Source: Burkholderia sp. WAC0059 (lineage in GTDB: Bacteria; Pseudomonadota; Gammaproteobacteria; Burkholderiales; Burkholderiaceae). Taken from it: a DNA stretch of 64,000 bases. The notes below the pieces were generated by a model, which had not been told where the DNA came from, ran no database searches, and saw only the letters and a list, made by a program, of their open reading frames with translations. The translations under genes and the position numbers were made by a program. Within the stretch, counting starts at the first letter, position 1, and each line of letters starts with the position of its first letter. This document shows positions 44,377 through 53,030 of this stretch, one piece after another. The DNA is taken from NCBI RefSeq assembly GCF_002870125.1, contig NZ_PNEO01000010.1:140506-204505 (forward strand). Direction: 5' to 3'.

Positions 44377-45804
44377 CTACGCGCCGTAGCCGACCATCGA
44401 CTTGATCTCGAGGTACTCGCGCAGCCCCGCCTCGCCCCACTCGCGCCCGTTGCCCGAACGCTTGTAGCCGCCGAACGGCGCGCCGAAGTCGGCCTGCGGA
44501 TAGTTCAGGTGCACGCCGCCCGCGCGCAGCGCGCGGCCGACCTTGCGGGCGCGCTCGAGGCTGCCCGACTGTACGTAGGCCGCGAGCCCGTAATCCGTGC
44601 CGTTGGCGATCCCGACGGCTTCCTGCTCGGTGTCGTAGGCCATCATCGAGAGCACCGGCCCGAAGATTTCCTCGCGCGCGATCGTCATGTCGGGCGTCAC
44701 GTCCGCGAAAATCGTCGGCTTCACGAAGTAGCCCTGCGCGAGCCCGTCGGGCCGGCCCGTGCCGCCCGTCACGAGCCGCGCGCCCTCGTCGATGCCGCGC
44801 TGGATCAGCGTCTGCACGCGCTCGAACTGGTTGCGGTTCACGAGCGGCCCGAGCTGCGTCGCCGGGTCTTCGGTCGGACCGACGCGGTAGGTCTGCGCGG
44901 CGCGCTTCGCGATCTGCGCGGCGTCGTTCATCAGATGGCGCGGCACGAGCATGCGGGTCGGAATCGAGCACGACTGGCCCGAGTTCGTGAAGCAGGCGGC
45001 GACGCCGCGCGTCACGGCCTCCTCGAGGTTCACGTCGTCGAGCAGGATGTTGGCCGACTTGCCGCCGAGCTCCTGGGCCACGCGCTTGACCGTCTGCGCC
45101 GCCATCTGCGCGACGAGAATGCCCGCGCGCGTCGAGCCCGTGAACGACACCATGTCGATGTCGGGATGCGAGGCGATCGCGGCGCCCACGCCGGGACCGT
45201 CGCCGTTCACGAGATTGAAGACGCCGGCCGGCACGCCGGCCTCGTGCAGCACCTCGGCGAACAGCAGCGTGCTGATGGGCGAATATTCGCTCGGCTTGAG
45301 CACCATCGTGCAGCCGGCCGCGAGCGCCGGCGCGATCTTCACGACGATCTGGTTGACGGGCCAATTCCACGGCGTGATGAGTCCGCACACGCCGACGGGC
45401 TCGAGCCGCAGGCGCGTGGTGCCGCGCTGCTCCTCGAACTCGAAGCGCTTCAGCACGTCGATGAGCGCGTTCAGGTGCGCCGGGCCGCGCGCGGCCTGGC
45501 CGTTGCGCGCGAACGTGATCGGCGAGCCCATCTCGACGCGCATCGCCTCGGCGAATTCGTCGATGCGGCGCTCGTAAATCTGCAGGATGCGCGAGAGCAG
45601 CGCGATGCGCTCGGCGACGCCCGTTTCCGAATACGTCGCGAACGCGCGGCGCGCGGCGACGACGGCGCGCTCGACGTCGGCGGCGCTGCCGAGCGCGAGC
45701 CGGCCGAACGTGGCCTCGGTGGCCGGGTTGACGAGATCGAACCAGGCGGGCAAAGCCGGCTCGACCCATTGCCCGTCGATGTAGAACTGTGCTGCACGTT
45801 GCAT
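44377..45804 (-). CDS. NAD(P)-dependent aldehyde dehydrogenase
   Basis: A 475-residue ALDH. NAD-binding TPWNWPVNQ, general-base Glu in QELGGKSANI (about 247), catalytic Cys in TNSGQSCSIPTRM (about 280), and the C-terminal NGTDYGLAAYVQSG and FGGYKRSGNGREWGEAGL. It probably converts an aldehyde from the zinc alcohol dehydrogenase to an acid. GGGAG is 9 bases before the ATG. It lies 99 bases after the NIPSNAP gene in the same direction. Confidence 0.95.
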   Translation of the reverse strand: MQRAAQFYIDGQWVEPALPAWFDLVNPATEATFGRLALGSAADVERAVVAARRAFATYSETGVAERIALLSRILQIYERRIDEFAEAMRVEMGSPITFARNGQAARGPAHLNALIDVLKRFEFEEQRGTTRLRLEPVGVCGLITPWNWPVNQIVVKIAPALAAGCTMVLKPSEYSPISTLLFAEVLHEAGVPAGVFNLVNGDGPGVGAAIASHPDIDMVSFTGSTRAGILVAQMAAQTVKRVAQELGGKSANILLDDVNLEEAVTRGVAACFTNSGQSCSIPTRMLVPRHLMNDAAQIAKRAAQTYRVGPTEDPATQLGPLVNRNQFERVQTLIQRGIDEGARLVTGGTGRPDGLAQGYFVKPTIFADVTPDMTIAREEIFGPVLSMMAYDTEQEAVGIANGTDYGLAAYVQSGSLERARKVGRALRAGGVHLNYPQADFGAPFGGYKRSGNGREWGEAGLREYLEIKSMVGYGA

Positions 45805-45903
45805 TGCGAACGACTCCCGGTGAGTTTCGATGAATTCCGATTCAGCTTCAAGGAAGCAGGCGCGCGCGCAACCGTCTTGCGCGAGGCACGCCCGCCGATG
45901 CCG

Positions 45904-46230
45904 TCAGCGCAGCGCCGAATACTCGGTCGGCGTGAGGAACACGTTCTCGACGCGCTCGAGGATCGGCTTCTCGGCCTCGCTCGCCGCGCGCTTCGCGATC
46001 CACTCCGGATCGGCCTGGAACGCGTTCCACTTGGCCTCGCGCTCGGCGAGGCTTTCCCACTTCAGCAAATAGGTCAGCGCGTGGTTGCTCGGGCCGATCA
46101 GCGTCGTCCAGAAGCCGATCTGCTCGATGCCGTACTTCTTGAAGAACGCGAGCGTGGTGTTCTTGAAGCGATCGTTCAGTGCCGGCAGGCGGCCCGGCGC
46201 GCAGTGATAGATGCGCATTTCGATAATCAT
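45904..46230 (-). CDS. NIPSNAP-family protein
   Basis: A 108-residue ferredoxin-like alpha/beta-barrel protein: IIEMRIYHCAPGRLPALNDRF at the start, FFKKYGIEQIGFWTT, and LLKWESLAEREAKWNAFQADPEW. Bacterial NIPSNAP proteins are often found in catabolic operons with unassigned roles (isomerase- or oxygenase-like folds). ATG 46230 is preferred over 46242 because GGAG then lies 6 bases upstream. Confidence 0.85.
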   Translation of the reverse strand: MIIEMRIYHCAPGRLPALNDRFKNTTLAFFKKYGIEQIGFWTTLIGPSNHALTYLLKWESLAEREAKWNAFQADPEWIAKRAASEAEKPILERVENVFLTPTEYSALR

Positions 46231-46348
46231 CTGTTTCTCCATGAAAGGGAACGGGTAAAACCCGGTCCGATGTTACCTGCTACGCCGCCGGCCTGCCCGA
46301 CAGTCCGCTTTCGGCGCAAGGACCGCGCGGGCGGCGGCGCGCCCGCCG

Positions 46349-47149
46349 TCAACGCGGCTCGGCGTCGAGCCGCGCGATCCAGCCTTCGGTTTCGCGGTCG
46401 TGCGCCGGGAAGCGCCGCAGCACGTCGGGATCGTGGCCCGGAATCACGTGCGACGGCGAATCCGCCAGCCGGTGCAGGGTTTCGTAGCCTTCGAGCATGT
46501 CGCCGACGTTGTAGACGATGGGGAACGGTCGCCCCTGATTCATGTTCGCGTACAGGTGCGAAGCGTCCGACGCGAGCACGACCCAGCCGCGCGCCGTATG
46601 CACGCGCACCACCTGCAGGCCGCCCGTGTGGCCGCCGACCCAGTGCAGGGCGAGCCCCGGCGCGAGATGCGAAACGCCGTCGTGGAACTGCACGCGGCCC
46701 GTGAACACGCGGTCGACCATCGCCTTCACGTCGTCGGCCTCGAACGTGTTGCGCAGCATGGTGTGGCACATGCAGCGGCCCGTGCAGAACGCCATCTCGC
46801 GGTCCTGCACGTGGTAGCGCGCGCGCGGAAAGAGATCGTGGTTGCCGGCGTGGTCGTAGTGCATGTGCGTGATGATGACGTCCTCGACCTCGCTCGCGCG
46901 GATGCCGATTTTCCCGAGCCCCGCGTCGATCGGATTGAGGATGCTGCGGCCGCGGCCGGCCGCCGTTTTCGCGTCGAAGCCCGTGTCGACGATGAACGTG
47001 CGCGACTCGCCCACCACGGCCCAGACGAAGTAATCGAGCGGCATCGATTCGTCGTGGGGATCGCCGCCGATGAAGTTGTTGCTTGCGGGACGGTCGTGGT
47101 GCGCGTACTTGACGGCGTAGACGCGATAGTTCTCGAGCTGCTCGGCCAT
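46349..47149 (-). CDS. metallo-beta-lactamase-fold hydrolase, N-acyl homoserine lactonase family
   Basis: A 266-residue MBL-fold enzyme of the AHL-lactonase/AttM type. The dinuclear metal motif is ITHMHYDHAGN, further ligands are His in VGGHTGG, Asp in LASDASH and His in IPGHDPDV. AttM-like enzymes open gamma-lactones, and members linked to catabolic genes may act on pathway lactones rather than quorum signals. Next to aldehyde and alcohol dehydrogenases, a gamma-lactone or hydroxyacid substrate is plausible, not shown. First gene of the long leftward unit; ATG 47149 with GGAG 8 bases upstream. Confidence 0.88.
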   Translation of the reverse strand: MAEQLENYRVYAVKYAHHDRPASNNFIGGDPHDESMPLDYFVWAVVGESRTFIVDTGFDAKTAAGRGRSILNPIDAGLGKIGIRASEVEDVIITHMHYDHAGNHDLFPRARYHVQDREMAFCTGRCMCHTMLRNTFEADDVKAMVDRVFTGRVQFHDGVSHLAPGLALHWVGGHTGGLQVVRVHTARGWVVLASDASHLYANMNQGRPFPIVYNVGDMLEGYETLHRLADSPSHVIPGHDPDVLRRFPAHDRETEGWIARLDAEPR

Positions 47150-47255
47150 GTTGATGTCTCCGTGTTTTGTTTCGTGTCGTGTCCGGCTCAAACCTGCGGG
47201 CGGTTGCGGGCCGGCCCTCTATTGTGCCTCGTCGCCCGCCACGTTGCTGCGAGCC

Positions 47256-47283
47256 ATTATATTCGTGTCATACAATCAGTCAA
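47256..47283 (-). promoter_or_regulatory. lactonase-operon promoter with embedded GntR-type site
   Basis: Minus strand TTGACT (47283-47278), 16-base spacer, perfect TATAAT (47261-47256), 107 bases before the lactonase ATG. TGTCATACA (plus 47266-47274) occupies the spacer. Strong promoter under evident repression control; same design as at 33672-33699. Confidence 0.8.
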
Positions 47284-47445
47284 TAAAAACAGGGGCACCG
47301 CGAATCGGGCGCATGACGGTTCCGGCCGCGCCGCCGTCGTGCGGCGCAGCAAATTCCACGCCTGGCGAATTGCCCGACGGCGGGCTTTCGGGTTGTGCCG
47401 GTTGCGCAGTTCGTTCCGGGGTGCGCCGGAGCGTTCCGGTTAATC

Positions 47446-47484
47446 GGCAAGACTGCGCGGCAAGACTGCGCGACAAGACTCCGG
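47446..47484. repeat. three tandem 13-bp repeats
   Basis: GGCAAGACTGCGC at 47446-47458 and again at 47459-47471, then the degenerate GACAAGACTCCGG at 47472-47484. Lies in the 418-base gap (47150-47567) between the lactonase promoter and the sulfotransferase terminator; nothing else is evident there. Confidence 0.65.
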
Positions 47485-47495
47485 AGTGGACGGCA

Positions 47496-47526
47496 CAAAA
47501 GAAAACGGCGGCTCGCAAGGCCGCCG
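47496..47526 (-). terminator. rho-independent terminator of the sulfotransferase gene
   Basis: Minus strand stem CGGCGGC / GCCGCCG with a 7-base loop, then TTTTCTTTT. It lies 41 bases past the sulfotransferase stop. Confidence 0.8.
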
Positions 47527-47567
47527 CGCGTCGAGTCCGGACGATCCCGGATCGCCCCGCCCCGAGG

Positions 47568-48383
47568 CTAGACGACTCGCACGCCCCGGGGATTGAGCTT
47601 CGAGTCGCGCCAGAACGCGTCGCCCGAGAACCGGCGCACGAGGTCCGGCGGCAGCACCGTCGCGCGCGTGTTGGCCTGCACGCGTGGGCGCACCTCGTGC
47701 AGCCCGGGCGTTCCCGCGCGCGTGTCGAACTCGCTCGCGTCGTAGTTCACGTTCTCGAAGTCGTGCTCGAACGGCGCCTCGCCGATGAACTCGTAGAGGG
47801 CCGCGAGCGCCCGCGCCGGCTCGTTCACGAGCGTGTCGTACTGGACCAGCATCAGGCATTGCGTGTCGTCGCCGTAAAACGCCTGCTTGAGCGCGTCGTA
47901 GGCGAGGCCCACGAGCCCCTCGGGCCCGGCCACCGCGTTGGCCCGCGTATAGACCGTGCCGCCCGTCGAGTAGTTGAAGATCGTCGACGGGCTGAACGCG
48001 TTGCGCTGAACCAGCCGCTCGATGCTGTCGACGATCCAGGCGATGTCGCGCACGCAGGCGATCACCTTGCCCTGCGGAAACAACTGGCGAATCGCCCGCA
48101 GCCGCATGCACCAGGTGCGGTTGGTGTCGAAGATTACGGGCGCCCCGATCTCGGGGCCGTAGTAGTTCTCGAAGAGCCCGCGCAGCAGGCGCTGGCGCTG
48201 CTCGTCGCTGATGAAGAGCGAGAACTCGTTGCGTCCGCTCATCTCGCCGAGCAGCGCGCCGAAAAGGCCCGCGAGCGGTCCCGACATGTCCGCGTGAAAA
48301 CGCGGATTCTGCCGCAGCAGCGCCGCCAGCAGCGTCGAGCCCGAGCGCGGCAGCCCCGAAATGAAATGCATCTGTCTGGTCAT
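47568..48383 (-). CDS. sulfotransferase-family protein
   Basis: A 271-residue P-loop-like protein. The PAPS 5'-phosphate loop is ISGLPRSGSTLLAALLRQNP at the N-terminus, and the 3'-phosphate region is around IACVRDIAWIVDSIERLV; LVQYDTLVNEPARALAALYEFIGE is typical of bacterial sulfotransferase domains. Acceptor unknown. ATG 48383 with AAGGAC upstream. It stands alone between the lactonase operon and the AtoE gene. Confidence 0.88.
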   Translation of the reverse strand: MTRQMHFISGLPRSGSTLLAALLRQNPRFHADMSGPLAGLFGALLGEMSGRNEFSLFISDEQRQRLLRGLFENYYGPEIGAPVIFDTNRTWCMRLRAIRQLFPQGKVIACVRDIAWIVDSIERLVQRNAFSPSTIFNYSTGGTVYTRANAVAGPEGLVGLAYDALKQAFYGDDTQCLMLVQYDTLVNEPARALAALYEFIGEAPFEHDFENVNYDASEFDTRAGTPGLHEVRPRVQANTRATVLPPDLVRRFSGDAFWRDSKLNPRGVRVV

Positions 48384-48698
48384 GTTGTCCTTGAGCCCGT
48401 GAGAACCGCGCAGCGTCCGGCGTCCCTGGGAACGGCGGCGCCGGCAGTCCGGCGAATGCCCGGCAATCATAGCGTGGCATCGCGGTGACGGAGCCGCCGA
48501 TCCGGCGCGCCGCCGGCCGACGCTTCGCTTTTTCTTCGAGAAGTTCGCGCGCTCCCGCCTCGGCGGCGCGCGCCGTCACTCAAGTCGAGCCGGACGAAAA
48601 AGCGTTCGCAGACGCGAAAGAGACGACGGTTCGGCCACGGCTGGATGGGCGCGCTGCAATGCCGGCGTGTCCATCGCTGCCTCGCCGCCGGCAGGCAG
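48384..48698. other. 315-base gap, nothing recognisable
   Basis: Non-coding sequence between the AtoE-like gene end and the sulfotransferase start. No consensus promoter or hairpin with a T-run was found by eye. Confidence 0.4.
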
Positions 48699-50021
48699 TC
48701 AGAACAGATACAGGCCCGCGACGAACACCACGCCGGAAAACAGCAGCGCCGTCACGCAGTAGCCCATGATGTCGCGCACGCCGAGGCCCGCGATCGCGAG
48801 CGCGGGCAGCGCCCAGAACGGCTGCGCCATGTTGGTCCAGGCCTCGCCGTAGGCGATCGCCATGGCCGACTTGCCGAGATTGGCGCCGATCGCCTGCGCG
48901 GCCGGCATCACGAACGGCCCTTGCACGACCCAGTGGCCGCCGCCCGAGGGCACCGCGAAATTGATCAGCGCCGAGCTCAGGAACACCAGCAGCGGAAACG
49001 TGTGGACGTTCGCGATGTCGACGAACCACTTCGTGATGACGCCGGCCAGCCCCGAATGGTCCATCAGCGACTGGATGCCCGCGTAGAACGGAAACTGGAT
49101 CATGATGCCCGAGGCGCCCTTCGCGGCCGTCGCGACGGCGCGCGCGTAGGCCATCGGCGAGCCGTGCAGCACGAGGCCGGCGGCGAGGAACACGAGGTTC
49201 ACGGTGTCGATGTCGAGCGCGAAGCCCCGCTTCGAGAAACGGACCGCGAGAAAGACCGCGCACAGCGCGGCGACGAGAATCGAGAGCCACCGGCTCTCCT
49301 CGATGCGCTCGGCCAGCGTCGCGTCGGGGCCCAACCTGCGCGCGAAGACGGGCGGGTCCTCGAGCAGCGCCGGATCGACGGCCACCACGTCGCCGGGCTT
49401 CGGCATCATGAAGCGCACGAGGATCGGCAGCAGCACGATGAGCGCGATCGTGATGAACGCGTTGTAGCCCGTGAAGATCGTGTCCGACACCGGAATGAGG
49501 CCGATCGCCTTTTCCATCGGATTGCCCTTCGTCGCGGCGACGAGCGGCACCGAGCCCGACAGCCCGCCGTGCCAGGTCAGGAAGCCCATGTAGGCCGAGG
49601 CGACGAGCAGCCGGTAGTCGGTGCCCTGCACGCGGCGCGCCACCTCGCGCGCGAACATCGCGCCGAGTACGAGCCCGAAGCCCCAGTTGATGGCGCAGGC
49701 CACCGCGGCGACGAACGCCACCAGCATGACGCCCTGCCCCGGCGTGCGCGCGCAGGTCGCGATCGCGACGAGCAGCCGGCGCACGGGCCCCGAGCTCGCG
49801 AGCGCGTGGCCCGTCACGAGAATCATCGCCATCTGCATCGAGAACGCGAGCAGGTTCCAGAAACCCGTGCCCCACATCATGACCAGATCCGCGGGCGGCT
49901 GCGGCGTCAGTGCGAACGACAGCACGAACGTCAGCACGGTCAGCAGGATGGCGAAAATAAGCGGGTCGGGCAGCACCCGATGCACGACCCCCGTAAAAAA
50001 GCCCGAAATACGCTGAATCAC
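48699..50021 (-). CDS. atoE: short-chain fatty acid transporter, AtoE family
   Basis: A 440-residue membrane protein with about 10-11 spans: RISGFFTGVVHRVLPDPLIFAI at the start, AAVACAINWGFGLVLGA, GFLTWHGGLSGSVPL, LINFAVPSGGGHWVVQGPF and EAWTNMAQPFWALP. Matches the AtoE/short-chain fatty acid carrier family. GTG at 50021, chosen because AGGAG lies 7 bases upstream; an upstream GTG at 50039 is less well placed. Monocistronic. Confidence 0.92.
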   Translation of the reverse strand: MIQRISGFFTGVVHRVLPDPLIFAILLTVLTFVLSFALTPQPPADLVMMWGTGFWNLLAFSMQMAMILVTGHALASSGPVRRLLVAIATCARTPGQGVMLVAFVAAVACAINWGFGLVLGAMFAREVARRVQGTDYRLLVASAYMGFLTWHGGLSGSVPLVAATKGNPMEKAIGLIPVSDTIFTGYNAFITIALIVLLPILVRFMMPKPGDVVAVDPALLEDPPVFARRLGPDATLAERIEESRWLSILVAALCAVFLAVRFSKRGFALDIDTVNLVFLAAGLVLHGSPMAYARAVATAAKGASGIMIQFPFYAGIQSLMDHSGLAGVITKWFVDIANVHTFPLLVFLSSALINFAVPSGGGHWVVQGPFVMPAAQAIGANLGKSAMAIAYGEAWTNMAQPFWALPALAIAGLGVRDIMGYCVTALLFSGVVFVAGLYLF

Positions 50022-50163
50022 TTGTCTGCTCCTCGTCACCTGAATGTTGGAATGCGGTCGCGCCTTGTGTTTTTCGTTGCGCGCCGGGTCATGATTCTTG
50101 CATAAGACGCCCGCCGGCGGGAACCGGACGGGCGGAAGACCGCCGGGCCCGACCCGGCGCCGT

Positions 50164-51099
50164 CTACGGCGACGTGTGGCCGAGCACGGCCGCGACGATC
50201 AGGACACCGAGCATGGCCAGCGCCTCGACGGCGAGCAGTTGCCCGAAACGTCGCTGCGCTTGCACCTGCGCGAGCGCGGCGTCGCCGGACGCCGCCGCGA
50301 CCTGCATGCGCGGCAGGAACACCATACGGTTCGCGCCGCCCAGCAGCACCGTCGCGCAGACCAGCACGAGCTTGGCCGCGAGCACCCGGCCGTAGGCCTC
50401 GCCGAGCAGCGGCCCGACGGTGTGCGCCGTATCCTGGATCGCGTTGTAGATGCCCGTCGCGGCCACGATCGCGAGCGCCGCCGTGGCCAGTTGCGAGAGC
50501 CGCGAACAGAACGCCGCGCGCTGCGGCCCGCCGGAAAGCGCCGTTTCGCGCCGCCGCAGCAGTACGGCCGAGACGATCACGCTGCCGGCCCACAACGCCG
50601 TCGAACCCAGGTGCACGACGTGCACCGCTTCGCGCAACGTGAAGTCGCCCGTATCGGCGGCGTGGCTTTCGGCGGCGCGGCCGGCCGCATAGACGAGCGC
50701 GCCGAGCGCCGTGACGGTCGCGCCGGAACCGCCCGGACGGCCGGCGCGGCCGGCACTGAAAAAGCCGCCGAGCGCCATGACCGCCGCGCCGGCGCAGCCG
50801 ACCGACCAGGCGAGACCGAAGTGCGATTCAGTCAGCACGGCCGTCACCGCGGAGCCGGCCTCGGCGAGCGGCGACCCGCTCATCACGGCGGCCTGCAGCC
50901 ACAGGTAGACGGCCAGCGCGCACGCGAGCGCGAGCGCCGCGCCGCCCTGCCAGCGCGACCAGCGGGGCGCGCCCGCCCCCGCTGCCGCACCGCCGATCCC
51001 GGACGTCATCAGGCGGACGGCCAGCATTCCGGCCGCCAGCGCGAAGAGGACGTCCTGCACGGCGGCGACCGCGATCTCCGCGACGACGAGCGCGTCCAT
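50164..51099 (-). CDS. copD: copper resistance membrane protein CopD
   Basis: A 311-residue inner-membrane protein of the CopD/PcoD family with about eight spans; REAVHVVHLGSTALWAGS carries the conserved membrane histidines, and GIYNAIQDTA and LLGGANRMVFLP follow. CopD is thought to move copper to or from the cytoplasm with CopC. The start is set at ATG 51099, three bases beyond copC; a GTG at 51105 overlapping the copC stop is an alternative. Last gene of the copper operon. Confidence 0.9.
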   Translation of the reverse strand: MDALVVAEIAVAAVQDVLFALAAGMLAVRLMTSGIGGAAAGAGAPRWSRWQGGAALALACALAVYLWLQAAVMSGSPLAEAGSAVTAVLTESHFGLAWSVGCAGAAVMALGGFFSAGRAGRPGGSGATVTALGALVYAAGRAAESHAADTGDFTLREAVHVVHLGSTALWAGSVIVSAVLLRRRETALSGGPQRAAFCSRLSQLATAALAIVAATGIYNAIQDTAHTVGPLLGEAYGRVLAAKLVLVCATVLLGGANRMVFLPRMQVAAASGDAALAQVQAQRRFGQLLAVEALAMLGVLIVAAVLGHTSP

Positions 51100-51101
51100 C
51101 G

Positions 51102-51485
51102 TCACTTCGCCGTGAACGTGTAGTGCCCCTGCGTGCGGTGGCTGTCCGTCGCGATCGCGACCCAGGCGACGGAATAGACGCCGGGCGCGAGCGGATTCAG
51201 CACGACCGACATGTGCCGGTTGTTCGCCGGATCGACGACCGACTTGCCGCGCGTCACCGACTTGCCCTGCGCGTCGGTGACGGTGATCGAGCTGAAGGCG
51301 GGCTCGAGCCCGTCGTCGTAGTCGATCGCGACGTTCTGCTGCGTCGTCGCGACGGTCGCGCCGGCGCCGGGCGTCTCGTGGGTCGGATACGCGTGGGCGC
51401 TGGCCAGTTGCGAGGCGGCCAGCATCAGCGCGGCGACGAGGCCGCGCACCGTGAGCGTGCCAGTGGAAGTAAAGGAAGTTTTCAT
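51102..51485 (-). CDS. copC: periplasmic copper-binding protein CopC
   Basis: A 127-residue exported protein. The signal peptide ends LASA, leaving an N-terminal His (HAYPTHETPG), the CopC copper(II) ligand, and a second His lies in ATDSHRTQGHYTF; the rest is the CopC beta-barrel (QNVAIDYDDGLEPAFSSITVTDAQG). Typical CopC length. Two bases after the outer-membrane gene stop; operon with copD. Confidence 0.93.
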   Translation of the reverse strand: MKTSFTSTGTLTVRGLVAALMLAASQLASAHAYPTHETPGAGATVATTQQNVAIDYDDGLEPAFSSITVTDAQGKSVTRGKSVVDPANNRHMSVVLNPLAPGVYSVAWVAIATDSHRTQGHYTFTAK

Positions 51486-51487
51486 GG

Positions 51488-52408
51488 TCAGAAGAGCGGT
51501 TTGCCGAGAGAGTTGGGAAAGATATCGTCGAAGTACAGATGGGCGTCGAACAGCACGCCCGGATGCTCGCCGGTCAGACGGTTGACCGGAATCTGCGCCT
51601 CGACGCCGAATTGCCCGTAGCGGTTCAGCCACAGGACGCCCGGATTGAGCGTGCCCGTGGTCTGCCCCGCGCAGGCGCCCGCCGTACAGGTGCTCATCGG
51701 CGCCTCGACGACGAGAAAGAGGTTGCTGAACGGCTGCGGCAGCCCGAGGTCCTTCACCTGCGATTGCAGGTAAGGCAGGCTGTACTGCAGCGTGAGCCCC
51801 CAGCCGAACGAGTTCGGCCCGGTCTCCGACGACGCCGTCGTCAGATTGGGGCCGATCTCGCCGGTAATCGCGAAGGGCCGCAAATAGCCGAGTTGCGGCG
51901 GCAGATCGCCGAAGCCCTTGCCGAAGTAGACGGTCGGCGTGAAGGTCGAGAACGCATTGGCGATCGACTTCGAGCCGGTGCCGCCGACCTCGGACTCGAG
52001 CCCGACCGACGCCATGAACTCGTGCGCCGCGTTGGCGTAGACGAGATATTTGACGCCGAGCGTAATGTTGTCCCAGCCCTTCGCCGAGCCGCCGTTCGGG
52101 TCGTTTTGGCTCACGTAGTCGCTGGCGATGCTGAACGCGAGGTTCTGCGTGATCAACTTGTCCCACTCGTACGACACGGTGTTGACGTTCATGGCGTCGC
52201 CGTCGTCGTCCGGTGCCTTGATGTGGCCGAACTGGGTGTCGAACTCGTCGCCGACGCCGGGGTCGTCGACGGTCAGCGTCGCGGGAAAGACGCGATCGCC
52301 GACGACGGCATGAGCCGAGGCGCCCGACGAAACGGCGAGCGAGACCGCGGCAATCGCCATCGGAACGGCGTGCGCGAACCCCGCGCGCCGCGTGAAAAGC
52401 GTGCGCAT
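51488..52408 (-). CDS. predicted outer-membrane beta-barrel protein of the copper operon
   Basis: A 306-residue exported protein (signal peptide ending GASA; mature start HAVVGDRVFPATLTVDDP). Alternating aromatic strands (YEWDKLITQNLAFSIASDYVS, NITLGVKYLVYANAAHEFMASVGLESE) and the C-terminal Phe (GKPLF) point to a barrel; family uncertain, perhaps related to the phenol-degradation MetA type. Mature N-terminal His and an acidic loop (APDDDGD) could bind copper. Coupled to copC (2-base gap). AGGAG 10 bases before ATG. Confidence 0.7.
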   Translation of the reverse strand: MRTLFTRRAGFAHAVPMAIAAVSLAVSSGASAHAVVGDRVFPATLTVDDPGVGDEFDTQFGHIKAPDDDGDAMNVNTVSYEWDKLITQNLAFSIASDYVSQNDPNGGSAKGWDNITLGVKYLVYANAAHEFMASVGLESEVGGTGSKSIANAFSTFTPTVYFGKGFGDLPPQLGYLRPFAITGEIGPNLTTASSETGPNSFGWGLTLQYSLPYLQSQVKDLGLPQPFSNLFLVVEAPMSTCTAGACAGQTTGTLNPGVLWLNRYGQFGVEAQIPVNRLTGEHPGVLFDAHLYFDDIFPNSLGKPLF

Positions 52409-52514
52409 GGTGCGTAATTCTCCTGGTTGTCCTGATGCCTCGCCGGCGCATGCGCGCGACGACGCCGCGCCACGGCCTGCGAACGCATCGGATTGTTCGT
52501 GCGAAGACGGAAGA

Positions 52515-52910
52515 TCAGGAGAAAACAGGCGGCGCGCGCGGCTTCGCGGCGGTATGGGAGAACAAGGCCCGCACTTCGTCGTGCGCGAGCGCGACCGACG
52601 CATGCGCGACGGCCTGCGCCGCCGCGAACGGGATGACCATGCCGGGCATCACCGGCATGTGCGCGAGCAGCCCGCAATACGCGCAGGCCTGCCAGTTGGA
52701 CGCGTGCGCGGGCGAGGACTTGTCGCCGTCGCCCGGCATCGCCATCATCATGCCGCCGCTTTCGGGGACGGCCGTGCAGTAGGTGGCGAGCGCCTGTTGC
52801 AACCGGTCGCGCGAGGCCAGCGTCTGCGAAATCGTCGGCGCGAGCGTGCTCATCAGGATTGCAAGCAATCCGAGCAGGCTGCCGAGTTTTTGCAGGCGAA
52901 TGCGTGACAT
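52515..52910 (-). CDS. DUF2946-type small exported protein
   Basis: A 131-residue protein with an N-terminal hydrophobic segment (LGLLAILMSTLAPTISQ). Its centre is methionine-rich (GGMMMAMPGD) and carries WQACAYCGLLAHMPVMPGM, a CxxC with further Met, a copper-like pattern. DUF2946 genes often lie with copC/copD. First gene of this unit, 106 bases before the barrel gene. Function unknown; copper handling is an inference. Confidence 0.8.
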   Translation of the reverse strand: MSRIRLQKLGSLLGLLAILMSTLAPTISQTLASRDRLQQALATYCTAVPESGGMMMAMPGDGDKSSPAHASNWQACAYCGLLAHMPVMPGMVIPFAAAQAVAHASVALAHDEVRALFSHTAAKPRAPPVFS

Positions 52911-52952
52911 GGCGAACACGGAAGAGTGTGCCGAATTATGCCACGCAACCCG

Positions 52953-52965
52953 CATACGGGGTATG
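52953..52965. promoter_or_regulatory. 13-bp palindrome upstream of the copper operon
   Basis: CATACGGGGTATG, perfect 5-base arms around GGG, 12 bases above a CATAAT (minus strand, 52940-52935) that is 25 bases before the DUF2946 ATG. It overlaps the expected -35 zone and could be a copper-sensor site. Confidence 0.5.
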
Positions 52966-53030
52966 GGTGAAAGCCGCGGGTTCAGGACGGCAAAACGGAC
53001 ACAAAGCGGCCCGCAAAAACGCGCGCCCCG

